From: Mesotaenium endlicherianum
Taxonomy: Eukaryota; Streptophyta; Zygnematophyceae; Zygnematales; Mesotaeniaceae
DNA length: 64,000 nucleotides
NCBI GenBank assembly: GCA_009602735.1
Contig: WELA01001485.1
Coordinates: forward strand, 1-64,000
Direction: 5' to 3'
In this document: in pieces, positions 15,008-23,897 of the stretch
Position numbering within the stretch: the first letter of the stretch is position 1
How the letters are laid out: each line of letters begins with the position of its first letter
Program-made: the position numbers and the translations under genes
Notes under the pieces: generated by a model
The model's database searches: none
What the model was told of the DNA's origin: nothing
The model's input: only the letters and a program-made list of their open reading frames with translations

Positions 15008-18000
15008 ATGAAAAAAAGCGTGCAAGAAACGAAACGCTTCCTGCCATCACCCATCCTAAAAACAATTGTGCTTATGAAGCTGGCGATTGTTATCACCCTT
15101 TTCACTGCTTTACAGGCGCATGCCGGCGCCTTTGGCCAGAACGTCAGGATGCAGGTACAGCAAACCGAAGTAAGGAAGATCCTTACTTCCATTGAGAAAT
15201 CTGCCAATGTCAGGTTCCTGTACAATTATGACCTGGCACCTGTTATCAAAACGAAAGTGGACTTTACCGCCAATAACATTCCATTGCGCTCGGCATTGGA
15301 TAACCTGTTGCAGAAAGTAAACCTTTCTTACAAAGTGTTGGAGAATAACCTGGTGGTATTGCTCAAAGAAGCCGATGAAAAAAATGCGTATGACCAACGC
15401 GTCAGCGGAAAGGTTACCAATGAAAGCGGGCAACCTTTTGCCAATGTATCGGTGAAAGTAAAAGGCACCAATACCGGCACTATTACTAACAGTGAAGGAG
15501 TGTACAACATACCTATTAGCGGAAAGAATGCCGTATTGGTATTCTCTTTTGTTGGCTATGAAGACAAAGAAATCACCGTGGGCGAACAAACCACCATCAA
15601 TACTTCCCTGGTGCCCAGTCAAAAAGAACTGGACCAGGTAATTGTGGTGGGATATGGCACACAGAAAAAGATCGACGTTACCGGTTCTGTGGCTGCTGTT
15701 AAAGGCGAAGACATCGCTAAACAAGCATCTACCAACCCTATCAGCGCTTTGCAGGGCAAGGTAGCCGGCGTTCAGATCACTAACAGTGGTGCACCCGGCT
15801 CATCGCCCCAGGTGCGCATCCGTGGCCTCGGTACGGTATACGGCAACGCCAATCCATTGTATGTAGTGGATGGGGTATGGTATGATGATATCAGTTTTCT
15901 GAACCCTGCCGATATTGACAATATCAGCGTATTAAAAGACGCTTCCAGCGAATCTATTTATGGTGTTAGGGCCGCTAATGGCGTGATACTGGTTACAACT
16001 AAAAAAGGTAAATCAGGTCAGGCCATCGTGAATTATAGCGGATCGATAGGATTTCAACACGTGACCAATAGTGTTAAAATGGCCAACGCCAATGAATTTG
16101 CTACCATGGTTAATGAATTGGCTGCTGCCAATGGTAGCACTGCCCTCCTGGATCCTACCCAGTTTGGCACTGGAACCGACTGGTATCATCAGATACTGAG
16201 GAATGCATTGGTGACTAATCACCAGGTATCGGTAAGTGGGGGTTCAGAGAAATCAACTTACAATTTCTCACTCGGCTACCTGAAACAGGAGGGCCTTGTA
16301 ACAGGCAATGATTATACCAGGGTTACTGCGAGATTGCAAAATGATTTCCAGGTATTCAAGAATTTAAAATTGGGATATACTGCCACGGCAGCTTCTAATA
16401 ATTTCGTTGATATACCCGGTGGTATCTTCCACCAACTTTTCGCAGCAGCGCCAGTAGTACCTGTTTATTACAAAGATGGTAGTTATGGCGATCCCAGTGA
16501 TTATAACCTGGGTGATGGCGCCAACTTCAATCCGCAGGCTACACTCGATTTCTTCAACCAGAAATCAAAGAATTACCGTGTTTCAGGAAGCGCTTATGGC
16601 GATCTGAAACTGATGCCCCACCTGACATTCCATACTAGTATTGGCGGTGAATTCGGACAAAATGAAGTGCGAAACTATCTGCCAGTATACACTGCTACTT
16701 TGAAGCAGCGCAACACCGCCAGCCAGTTGACTCTTTCGAGAGGAGAAACCAGGAACTGGATATTGGAAAACACCCTTACTTACGAGAATAAATTCAACAA
16801 CCATAATTTAAAGGTGTTGTTGGGACAATCTGCACAACGGTATCAATCCTACGGATGGACTGCCACTGCACCCAATGTGCCCAATACCAGTGAGGGCGAC
16901 TACTACCTTCGCCTGGGAAGCACTGCCGGAAGGAACGTAGATGATAACGGTTCCGTTGCCACCATTGCTTCTTATTTCGGGCGTGTTACCTATGATTATC
17001 AGGGTAAATACTTGTTGAACTTCTCCATGCGTGCCGATGGATCTTCTAAATTCTTCGGCGATAACCGTTGGGGTTATTTCCCTTCTGTTGGTGCAGGCTG
17101 GGTAATTACACGGGAAGATTTCATGCAACAGCAGAAGCTGTTTAATAACCTGAAACTCCGGGCCAGCTGGGGTAAGATCGGTAACGTATCCGTTCCATCG
17201 AACATCTCTGTGCTCACTGTAACACAGGCTCCTTATCTCACAGCCATCTTCGGCAACCAGCCTTATACCGGCGCCAGCATCAACTCAGTGGTACCTCCTA
17301 CTACTTATTGGGAAAGAGGTGTGGGAACAGATATCGGTTTGGATGCATCGCTGCTGAGCAACAAGCTGACTGTTGAGTTGGATTACTACAATAAAAAAAC
17401 AGAGAAAGCCATCTTTGATATTCCCATCCTTTCATCCGTAGGAACATCGTCTGGTACCATCCTTGGCAACCAGGCCGATTTCCAGAACAGGGGTGTTGAA
17501 TTGGCCATTACCTGGAAAAATGAAATAGGCAAAGACATCACTTATTCTGTTAGCGCCAACCTGGGTATAAACGATAACAAAGTATTGTCTGTTACCACCG
17601 GCAGCAACCCCATCTATGGCGGTGGTGGAGCCGCTACAGGTGGTCAGTTGTCAACCCGTACCATGGTAGGACAACCCATCGGGCAGTTCTACGGATTAGT
17701 CGTAGCTGGTGTATTCCAGAACCAGTCGCAGATCACCGGATCAGCGCAGCCCAATGCCAAGCCCGGCGATTTCATTTATGTAGACCAGGATAAAAATGGT
17801 GTGATCGATGCCCGTGACAGGGTACCCTTGGGTAATCCAAATCCCAGGTACAGTTATGGTGTAAACACCAACTGGACATATAAGCAGTTCGACCTCACAC
17901 TGGATTTCCAGGGAGTGGCTGGTGTACAGGTGTACAATGCCAACCTGGGACTGCGTTATGGTAACGAGAATTTTACCAAAGATTTTTATGATAAACGTTG

Positions 18001-18325
18001 GCATGGAGAAGGCAGTTCCAACAGCTATCCTTCTGCTAATATTGGTGGTGGCGATAACTATCGTCCCAATTCATTCTTCGTGGAAGATGGCAGTTATTTC
18101 AGGGTAAGAAACATGCAATTGGGCTATACCCTGCCTGCTTCCCTGACAGACAGGTGGAAGGTTAAAAAACTCCGTGTGTACCTGAATGCACAAAACGCAT
18201 TCAACTTCTTCAAGTACAGGGGCTTCACACCTGAGATAGGCGGATCGGCCATTAACCAGGGCATTGATACCAATGTTTATCCGTTGTATGCCACTTACAA
18301 TTTTGGTGTGAATCTCACCTTCTAA
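15008..18325 (+). CDS. SusC/RagA TonB-dependent outer-membrane transporter with STN domain
   Basis: 1105 residues. A signal peptide ends near 40-44. An STN signalling domain follows at ~46-120 (VRKILTSIEKSANVRFLYNY at 55-74), then a carboxypeptidase-D-like beta domain at ~130-215 (GKVTNESGQPFANVSV at 134-149). A TonB box/entry motif (QVIVVGYGTQ) is at 210-219, then the plug (GKVAGVQITNSG, then VRIRGLGT, then LKDASSESIYGVRAANGVILVTTKKG) and the barrel to the end. It imports oligosaccharides with SusD and, through STN, signals to FecR. A TTG at 14984 would extend it by 8 residues; ATG 15008 is preferred. Confidence 0.95.
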   Translation: MKKSVQETKRFLPSPILKTIVLMKLAIVITLFTALQAHAGAFGQNVRMQVQQTEVRKILTSIEKSANVRFLYNYDLAPVIKTKVDFTANNIPLRSALDNLLQKVNLSYKVLENNLVVLLKEADEKNAYDQRVSGKVTNESGQPFANVSVKVKGTNTGTITNSEGVYNIPISGKNAVLVFSFVGYEDKEITVGEQTTINTSLVPSQKELDQVIVVGYGTQKKIDVTGSVAAVKGEDIAKQASTNPISALQGKVAGVQITNSGAPGSSPQVRIRGLGTVYGNANPLYVVDGVWYDDISFLNPADIDNISVLKDASSESIYGVRAANGVILVTTKKGKSGQAIVNYSGSIGFQHVTNSVKMANANEFATMVNELAAANGSTALLDPTQFGTGTDWYHQILRNALVTNHQVSVSGGSEKSTYNFSLGYLKQEGLVTGNDYTRVTARLQNDFQVFKNLKLGYTATAASNNFVDIPGGIFHQLFAAAPVVPVYYKDGSYGDPSDYNLGDGANFNPQATLDFFNQKSKNYRVSGSAYGDLKLMPHLTFHTSIGGEFGQNEVRNYLPVYTATLKQRNTASQLTLSRGETRNWILENTLTYENKFNNHNLKVLLGQSAQRYQSYGWTATAPNVPNTSEGDYYLRLGSTAGRNVDDNGSVATIASYFGRVTYDYQGKYLLNFSMRADGSSKFFGDNRWGYFPSVGAGWVITREDFMQQQKLFNNLKLRASWGKIGNVSVPSNISVLTVTQAPYLTAIFGNQPYTGASINSVVPPTTYWERGVGTDIGLDASLLSNKLTVELDYYNKKTEKAIFDIPILSSVGTSSGTILGNQADFQNRGVELAITWKNEIGKDITYSVSANLGINDNKVLSVTTGSNPIYGGGGAATGGQLSTRTMVGQPIGQFYGLVVAGVFQNQSQITGSAQPNAKPGDFIYVDQDKNGVIDARDRVPLGNPNPRYSYGVNTNWTYKQFDLTLDFQGVAGVQVYNANLGLRYGNENFTKDFYDKRWHGEGSSNSYPSANIGGGDNYRPNSFFVEDGSYFRVRNMQLGYTLPASLTDRWKVKKLRVYLNAQNAFNFFKYRGFTPEIGGSAINQGIDTNVYPLYATYNFGVNLTF

Positions 18326-18342
18326 CAAAAAATCTTACAATC

Positions 18343-19824
18343 ATGAATCTTCATAATAAAATATATCACCGTTACTTCGTCTCTGCCGCTTTGTTGGCAC
18401 TGGTGGTGTTTACCGGATGCAACAAAACATTCCTGGATGTGCCGCCGCAGGGACAGCAGCCCAGTCAGCAATTCTGGAAATCAGATGCTGATGCTGCCAA
18501 GGCTGTGAATGCGATGTACGCCAATTTACATGAATGGAAGAATATTGCTTTCGCACCCATTGCCGTAGAAAGTATGGGCTCGGATGATGCAGAAAAAGGA
18601 AGCAGTCCGAGTGACGCTACCTTCATGAATAAATTCCACAACTTCACTGCTACTTCCACAGAAGGACAGATTGCCGACTTCTGGGCAGGTCAATACCAGA
18701 ACATCAATTTCGCCAACCAGGTATTAGACAATGTTCCCGGTATTACTATGGATGATAACCTTAAAAACCGTTACCTGGCAGAAGCTAAATTCATCAGGGC
18801 TTATTCCTATTTCAGGTTGGTACGCGCCTTCGGCGATGTGCCATTACGTTTAACAGTACCCAAAAGCGCTGCTGAATACAATGTTCCGCGCACACCAAAA
18901 GCGCAGGTATGGGCGGCTATTGAAAAAGACCTCACAGATGCGGCCGCTGTTTTACCGCAGTCTTATGGTGCAGCCGATGTAGGACGCGCTACAAAAGGGG
19001 CAGCCCTGGGTATGCTGGCCAAAGTATCTATGTACCAGAAGAAATGGCAAGCAGTATTCGATCTTACAACACAGGTAATGGGCATGGGATATAGCTTGTT
19101 CCCCGACTTCGAAAAACTCTTCCGCACACAGAATAAGAACAGTTCAGAATCTGTATTTGAGATACAGTGCAAACTGATACTGGGTAACAAAGCTGCTTCC
19201 AATTCGCAGTATTCCCAGGTACAGGGTGTTCGCGGATCTGTAGGTGGTGGATGGGGTTTCAATGTACCCACACCCGATCTCGTAGCTGAGTTCGAACCGG
19301 GAGATACACGCAAAGCAGGTACTATTATATTCAGAGGAGAAACCACTGCCGAAGGAGATGTAATACCGCCTACAGGTGACAATCCCATGTACAACAAAAA
19401 ATCTTATGTACCCTTCAGCCAGTATGTATCCGGTTACAATGAAGGAGCTGACCAGGATTTCATGGTATTGCGTTTTGCAGACATCCTGCTTATGAATGCA
19501 GAGGCCAGCAATGAACTGGGCAAACCAGCGCAGGCCCTGATATCACTCAATAAAGTACGTGCCAGGGCCCGTGGCGGTAATCCTGCTGTATTACCTGATG
19601 TTATCACAACCGATCAGGGAGCACTCCGCAATGCTATCTGGCACGAGCGCCGTGTAGAACTGGCCATGGAATTCGACCGGTTCTTCGATGTCATCCGCCA
19701 GGGTCGTGCGGCCACTGTGTTCGGACCAAGAGGATTCGTAGCAGGCAAGAATGAAGTGATGCCTATCCCTCAGAATGAAATAGACCTGAGCGCAGGTGTG
19801 TTGACACAAAATCCCGGGTATTAA
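18343..19824 (+). CDS. SusD/RagB surface glycan-binding lipoprotein
   Basis: 493 residues with a lipoprotein signal (AALLALVVFTGC, cysteine at ~25 or so) and the RagB/SusD layout: TPR-like N-terminal helices (SDADAAKAVNAMYANLHEW, then AEAKFIRAYSYFRLVRAFGDVP), and C-terminal ILLMNAEASNELGKP, RRVELAMEFDRFFDVIRQG, ending LTQNPGY. It caps the SusC barrel and captures the glycan. It starts 17 bases after susC. Confidence 0.95.
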   Translation: MNLHNKIYHRYFVSAALLALVVFTGCNKTFLDVPPQGQQPSQQFWKSDADAAKAVNAMYANLHEWKNIAFAPIAVESMGSDDAEKGSSPSDATFMNKFHNFTATSTEGQIADFWAGQYQNINFANQVLDNVPGITMDDNLKNRYLAEAKFIRAYSYFRLVRAFGDVPLRLTVPKSAAEYNVPRTPKAQVWAAIEKDLTDAAAVLPQSYGAADVGRATKGAALGMLAKVSMYQKKWQAVFDLTTQVMGMGYSLFPDFEKLFRTQNKNSSESVFEIQCKLILGNKAASNSQYSQVQGVRGSVGGGWGFNVPTPDLVAEFEPGDTRKAGTIIFRGETTAEGDVIPPTGDNPMYNKKSYVPFSQYVSGYNEGADQDFMVLRFADILLMNAEASNELGKPAQALISLNKVRARARGGNPAVLPDVITTDQGALRNAIWHERRVELAMEFDRFFDVIRQGRAATVFGPRGFVAGKNEVMPIPQNEIDLSAGVLTQNPGY

Positions 19825-19850
19825 TTCTTTGACAATTAAAGATCTTTTTT

Positions 19851-20687
19851 ATGAAATATATTAACAGACAACTATTGTTCTCACTCATCGCAGGTAGCAG
19901 TATGTTGCTCAGTTCCTGTTATAAAAAATTCGATCCCTCGAGCTATGCACCTGCCTTATCTATTGGCGGATATACCAGCGCTAAAAGCATTGCTCCCGGC
20001 AACCTGGTCGGCTACTGGTCGTTCGACAATAATGTAACTGACAGTGTAACGAATACAGCAGGCACGAATGTTGGGGTTGGTTTTGTGAATGGCATCAAAG
20101 GGTCAGCTATGCAGGGCGGCAACAACAAATATGTTTTGTTCAATCCGGGTTCGGGTATACAGAACCTGCAGAGTTTTACTGTTACCTCTTGGGTCAACAG
20201 TCCGCAAAACACCAATGGTATTGCCGGCATTCTCGATATAGCCAATACCAATTCATTTTGGGGCAACCTCACCATCTTCTTCGAGAATGGAGGTACTGCC
20301 ACCAATGCCAACCTGAAAGTACACGTGAATAACAATGGCAAAGACGCCTGGCTGGGTAATTACAACATCACCAATGCCTGGAATGTGTGGATGAATATTG
20401 CCGTAAGCTATGATGCAGCCAGCTCTACTTTCAAAGTATTCGTAAATGGTTCTAAAATTGCCACCCAGGTAGTGGCTAATTTCGGACCGCTGCAATTTCA
20501 GAATGCCACTAAAATGGTATTCGGAACCGTGCAGTTTCAAACAACTCCCAGTCTTACTTCTGCAACAGGTTCTCAACCATGGGCCAGTTTCATGACCGGT
20601 CAATTGGATGAAGTGCGTATTTACAATAAAGCGCTGGCAGAAACTGATATCAATGCATTGGTAAAACTGGAGGGAAGAGGCAAGTAA
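19851..20687 (+). CDS. LamG-domain surface lipoprotein, probable glycan-binding protein
   Basis: 278 residues. Lipoprotein signal (SMLLSSC, Cys ~23). A single concanavalin-A-like LamG/laminin-G fold runs from ~50 to the end: LVGYWSFDNNVTDS, then FTVTSWVN, then NVWMNIAVSYDAASSTFKVFVNG, and the closing GQLDEVRIYNKAL. No hydrolase catalytic pair is evident. In the third slot after susCD it is best read as a surface glycan-binding protein that helps hold the polymer. Confidence 0.85.
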   Translation: MKYINRQLLFSLIAGSSMLLSSCYKKFDPSSYAPALSIGGYTSAKSIAPGNLVGYWSFDNNVTDSVTNTAGTNVGVGFVNGIKGSAMQGGNNKYVLFNPGSGIQNLQSFTVTSWVNSPQNTNGIAGILDIANTNSFWGNLTIFFENGGTATNANLKVHVNNNGKDAWLGNYNITNAWNVWMNIAVSYDAASSTFKVFVNGSKIATQVVANFGPLQFQNATKMVFGTVQFQTTPSLTSATGSQPWASFMTGQLDEVRIYNKALAETDINALVKLEGRGK

Positions 20688-20688
20688 C

Positions 20689-22356
20689 ATGAAACCTCAT
20701 TATCTGGTGGCGATGGGTTTACTGATGCTGGGTGCAGGCTGTGGTAAAACGGGTAATGATACCCGGCCTGCACCCACGCCACCGGCTTCATATAGTTTCA
20801 ATACTTTAACAGTGAACGGCGTTTTCAACGGGTTCAATTATACAAGCGTGAACTACACACCTGTGATCAGGCTGAACTTCACCGCGAAGTTGAACCGTAC
20901 CAGTGTTGCAGGCAATATCGTTTTCAAAGACAACAGTGGAGGCGTTGTTGCTTACACAACCGGGTTTGAGAATAACGATAGCACCGTTATCATTCAACCT
21001 GCCCAGGCATTGCGGCCGTTGAACAAATACAACATCACCGTATCGCAACAACTGCAGTCTGCTCCAGGCGGCTATTTGCAATCGGGTATCACGGTGAACC
21101 TGCAAACAAAAATCGACTCTACCAGGAAATTTCCGTTGATCTCAGACGACTCATTGCTTACGCTGGTACAGCGACAGACTTTTATTTATTTCTGGGATTT
21201 CGCACACCCGGCAAGCGGACTGGCCAGGGAAAGAAATACCAGTGGTGATGTGGTAACCAGCGGTGGTTCAGGCTTTGGCATCATGACCATTCCTGTTGCC
21301 GTCAACCGGCAATTCATTACGCGTGCACAGGGATTGACAAGGATGCAACAGATCGTGGGATTCCTGAAAAATACGGCGCAGAAATTCCATGGCGCTTTCC
21401 CGCACTGGTTGAATGGAGCCACCGGTGTTGTTGTTCCTTTCAGCGCAAAAGACAACGGGGCCGATCTGGTGGAAACGTCTTACCTGATGCAGGGATTATT
21501 ATGTGCCAGGCAATATTTCAACGGCAGCGATGCCGCAGAAACAGCATTGCGCGCCGATATCAATACATTGTGGAATAATGTTGAATGGAGTTGGTTTCAA
21601 CAAAACAACCAGAACGTACTGTATTGGCATTGGAGTCCCACCGATGCATGGATCATGAATATGCCCATCAGGGGATGGAATGAAGCATTGATCACTTACG
21701 TGCTGGCCGCTTCATCCAACACTTATGCCATTCCTAAAACGGTGTACGATGCCGGATGGGCTGGTGCCGCCAATTTTAAAAACGGCAATACTTATTATAA
21801 TTACAACCTGCCATTGGGTCCATCGATGGGAGGCCCTTTGTTCTTTGAGCATTATTCTTTTCTCGGCATCAATCCCAACGGGTTAACAGATGCTTATGCA
21901 GATTATACCATACAGACCAGGAATCATACACTGATCAATTATAATTATTGCAAAGCCAATCTCAAAAACCAGGTGGGATACAGCGATAGCTGCTGGGGGC
22001 TCACTGCCAGCGATATCCCGAATGGATATACGGCCAGTTCCCCTACCAATGATGCAGGTGTAATTGCACCTACTGCAGCGCTTTCTTCCTTCCCTTATAC
22101 GCCCAAAGAATCGATGCAGGCGCTGAAATTCTTTTACTATGTATTGGGTGATAAAATATGGGGAACCTATGGCTTCACGGATGCTTTCTCATTGAACGAT
22201 GGCTGGTTTGCCAGTTCATACCTGGCCATTGACCAGGGCCCCATTGTAGTAATGATTGAAAATTACAGAACCGGGTTGCTTTGGAATTTATTTACCAGCT
22301 GTCCCGAGATCAAAACAGGCATGAAAGCGCTTGGATTCCAGGCTGCTTATCTATAA
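20689..22356 (+). CDS. GH144-type endo-beta-1,2-glucanase-like enzyme, lipoprotein with Ig-like domain
   Basis: 555 residues. Lipobox LGAGC with Cys18. An Ig-like (Big_5) domain is at ~45-145 (TPVIRLNFTAKLNRTSV, then LRPLNKYNITVSQQL). The 'Glycoamylase' PF10091 catalytic domain, classed as GH144, runs from ~155: FIYFWDFAHPASGLARER, GAFPHWLNGATG, DNGADLVETSYLMQG, YWHWSP, GWNEALITYVLAAS, and the terminal AIDQGPIVVMIENYRTGLLW. The acidic D-x3-D-x2-E run (DNGADLVE) and the NEALITY glutamate correspond to residues proposed as catalytic in characterised beta-1,2-glucanases. It starts one base after the previous stop and is probably surface-anchored. Confidence 0.85.
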   Translation: MKPHYLVAMGLLMLGAGCGKTGNDTRPAPTPPASYSFNTLTVNGVFNGFNYTSVNYTPVIRLNFTAKLNRTSVAGNIVFKDNSGGVVAYTTGFENNDSTVIIQPAQALRPLNKYNITVSQQLQSAPGGYLQSGITVNLQTKIDSTRKFPLISDDSLLTLVQRQTFIYFWDFAHPASGLARERNTSGDVVTSGGSGFGIMTIPVAVNRQFITRAQGLTRMQQIVGFLKNTAQKFHGAFPHWLNGATGVVVPFSAKDNGADLVETSYLMQGLLCARQYFNGSDAAETALRADINTLWNNVEWSWFQQNNQNVLYWHWSPTDAWIMNMPIRGWNEALITYVLAASSNTYAIPKTVYDAGWAGAANFKNGNTYYNYNLPLGPSMGGPLFFEHYSFLGINPNGLTDAYADYTIQTRNHTLINYNYCKANLKNQVGYSDSCWGLTASDIPNGYTASSPTNDAGVIAPTAALSSFPYTPKESMQALKFFYYVLGDKIWGTYGFTDAFSLNDGWFASSYLAIDQGPIVVMIENYRTGLLWNLFTSCPEIKTGMKALGFQAAYL

Positions 22357-22407
22357 TATTAACATGTAGTGCCATTAAAATGTCACTATCAAGATATATA
22401 ATTAGGT

Positions 22408-22521
22408 CGTCATCCCGAGCGAGCGGAGCGAGTCGAGGGAGCTGCGGAACCCTCAGTGAGATCCCTCGGCTGCCCCTTCGACTCGCTCCGCTCGCTCAGG
22501 GTGACGTTGCTCGGGATGACG
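22408..22521. repeat. Dispersed palindromic GTCATCCCGAGC repeat, nested copy
   Basis: Outer arms CGTCATCCCGAGC (22408-22420) and GCTCGGGATGACG (22509-22521) enclose a second inverted pair built on GAGCGAGCGGAGCGAGTCGA and its complement. This gives a long cruciform-capable element between the two GH144 genes. Related copies lie at 27989-28068 and 63933-64000. It may act as a bidirectional terminator or mRNA stabiliser. Confidence 0.85.
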
Positions 22522-22574
22522 ATCAAAAAAACGGTATTATACTATTACTTACGTACGATTATAAAATAAAAGAC

Positions 22575-23894
22575 ATGAAAAAATCATTGAGCGTATGGCT
22601 CTGCATTTTATTGAGTACTTCTCTTTTCGCACAACAGATACCTGTTGCCAGAACAAAGAACCTCAGCGATACGGCTTTACTGGAATTGGTACAAAAGCAA
22701 ACCTTTAAATATTTCTGGGATTTCGGACACCCTGTAAGCGGTATGGCCCGCGAAAGAAGCAATGTGGCTTTCAATTATGGTCATGAAGTAGTAACCACCG
22801 GCGGTACCGGCTTTGGTGTGATGGCCATGGTGGTGGCAGCAGAAAGAAAATGGGTGCCTCGCGACTCTGTAGTGGCAAGATTATTGAAGATGGTTAAATT
22901 CCTTTCCAAAGCCAATTCCTATCATGGTGTTTTCCCGCATTGGTTGAACGGGGCAACCGGACAAACCATTCCCTTCAGCCGGAAAGACGATGGAGCCGAC
23001 TTAGTGGAAACCTCATTCTTATTCGAAGGGCTCCTCACTGCGCGTCAATATTTCAATGCGGGCAATAAAACAGAAACCGAATTGCGCAACCGCATCAACA
23101 GCTTGTGGAATGAAGTGGAATGGGATTGGTTTACCAGGGGCGGACAGGATGTACTCTACTGGCATTGGAGCCCCAACAATGACTGGAGCATGAACCATTC
23201 GCTCCGCGGATTCAATGAATGCCTGATTACCTATGTACTGGCAGCCAGCAGCGAACGGTACCCTGTTCAAAGCAATGTGTACCACCGCGGATGGGCCATC
23301 AACAATTATTTTAAAAACGGAAAAGAGTTCTATGGTATCAAACTGCCGCTTGGCTTTGATTATGGGGGGCCGCTGTTCTTCACACATTATTCTTTCCTGG
23401 GTCTAGACCCGAGAGGATTGAAAGACCGCTATGCCGATTACTGGCAGCAAAACCAGAACCACACGCTCATCAACCATGCCTATTGTTTAGATAACCCCAA
23501 AAAATTCAAAGGTTACGGAGCAAATTGCTGGGGCCTCACTGCAAGCGACAACCATCAGGGTTATAGCGCCCATTCACCCACCAATGACCTGGGTGTGATC
23601 ACACCTACTGCCGCGCTCTCGGCATTTCCTTATACGCCTGAATTTTCAATGAAAGCATTGCGTCATTTTTACGACGACCTGGGCGATAAGATATGGGGTG
23701 AATATGGTTTTACAGATGCTTTCAGTGAAGAACATAACTGGTATGCTCAATCGTACCTGGCCATTGACCAGGGGCCGATTGTTGTGATGATCGAAAACTA
23801 TCGTTCGGGCTTGTTGTGGAAGCTCTTCATGAGCTGTCCCGAAGTTCAACAAGGACTGAAGAAACTCGATTTCAAATCACCGTCTATCAATTGA
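22575..23894 (+). CDS. Second GH144-type beta-1,2-glucanase-like enzyme, periplasmic
   Basis: 439 residues, a paralogue of the preceding enzyme without the lipobox and Ig-like domain. A plain signal peptide (MKKSLSVWLCILLSTSLFAQ) is followed directly by the catalytic domain: FKYFWDFGHPVSGMARERS, GVFPHWLNGATGQ, KDDGADLVETSFLFEG, YWHWSPNNDW, FNECLITYVLAAS, AIDQGPIVVMIENYRSGLLW. The frame is open further upstream (to 22281), but that region is the palindromic repeat and the end of the previous gene, so ATG 22575 is the start. A surface lipoprotein paralogue plus a periplasmic one suggests sequential polymer and oligomer cutting. Confidence 0.88.
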   Translation: MKKSLSVWLCILLSTSLFAQQIPVARTKNLSDTALLELVQKQTFKYFWDFGHPVSGMARERSNVAFNYGHEVVTTGGTGFGVMAMVVAAERKWVPRDSVVARLLKMVKFLSKANSYHGVFPHWLNGATGQTIPFSRKDDGADLVETSFLFEGLLTARQYFNAGNKTETELRNRINSLWNEVEWDWFTRGGQDVLYWHWSPNNDWSMNHSLRGFNECLITYVLAASSERYPVQSNVYHRGWAINNYFKNGKEFYGIKLPLGFDYGGPLFFTHYSFLGLDPRGLKDRYADYWQQNQNHTLINHAYCLDNPKKFKGYGANCWGLTASDNHQGYSAHSPTNDLGVITPTAALSAFPYTPEFSMKALRHFYDDLGDKIWGEYGFTDAFSEEHNWYAQSYLAIDQGPIVVMIENYRSGLLWKLFMSCPEVQQGLKKLDFKSPSIN

Positions 23895-23897
23895 TCT

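Noticed and set aside
22281-22574. N-terminal extension of the second GH144 gene
   Set aside because: It reads through the end of the previous gene and the palindromic repeat; a clean signal peptide begins at 22575.
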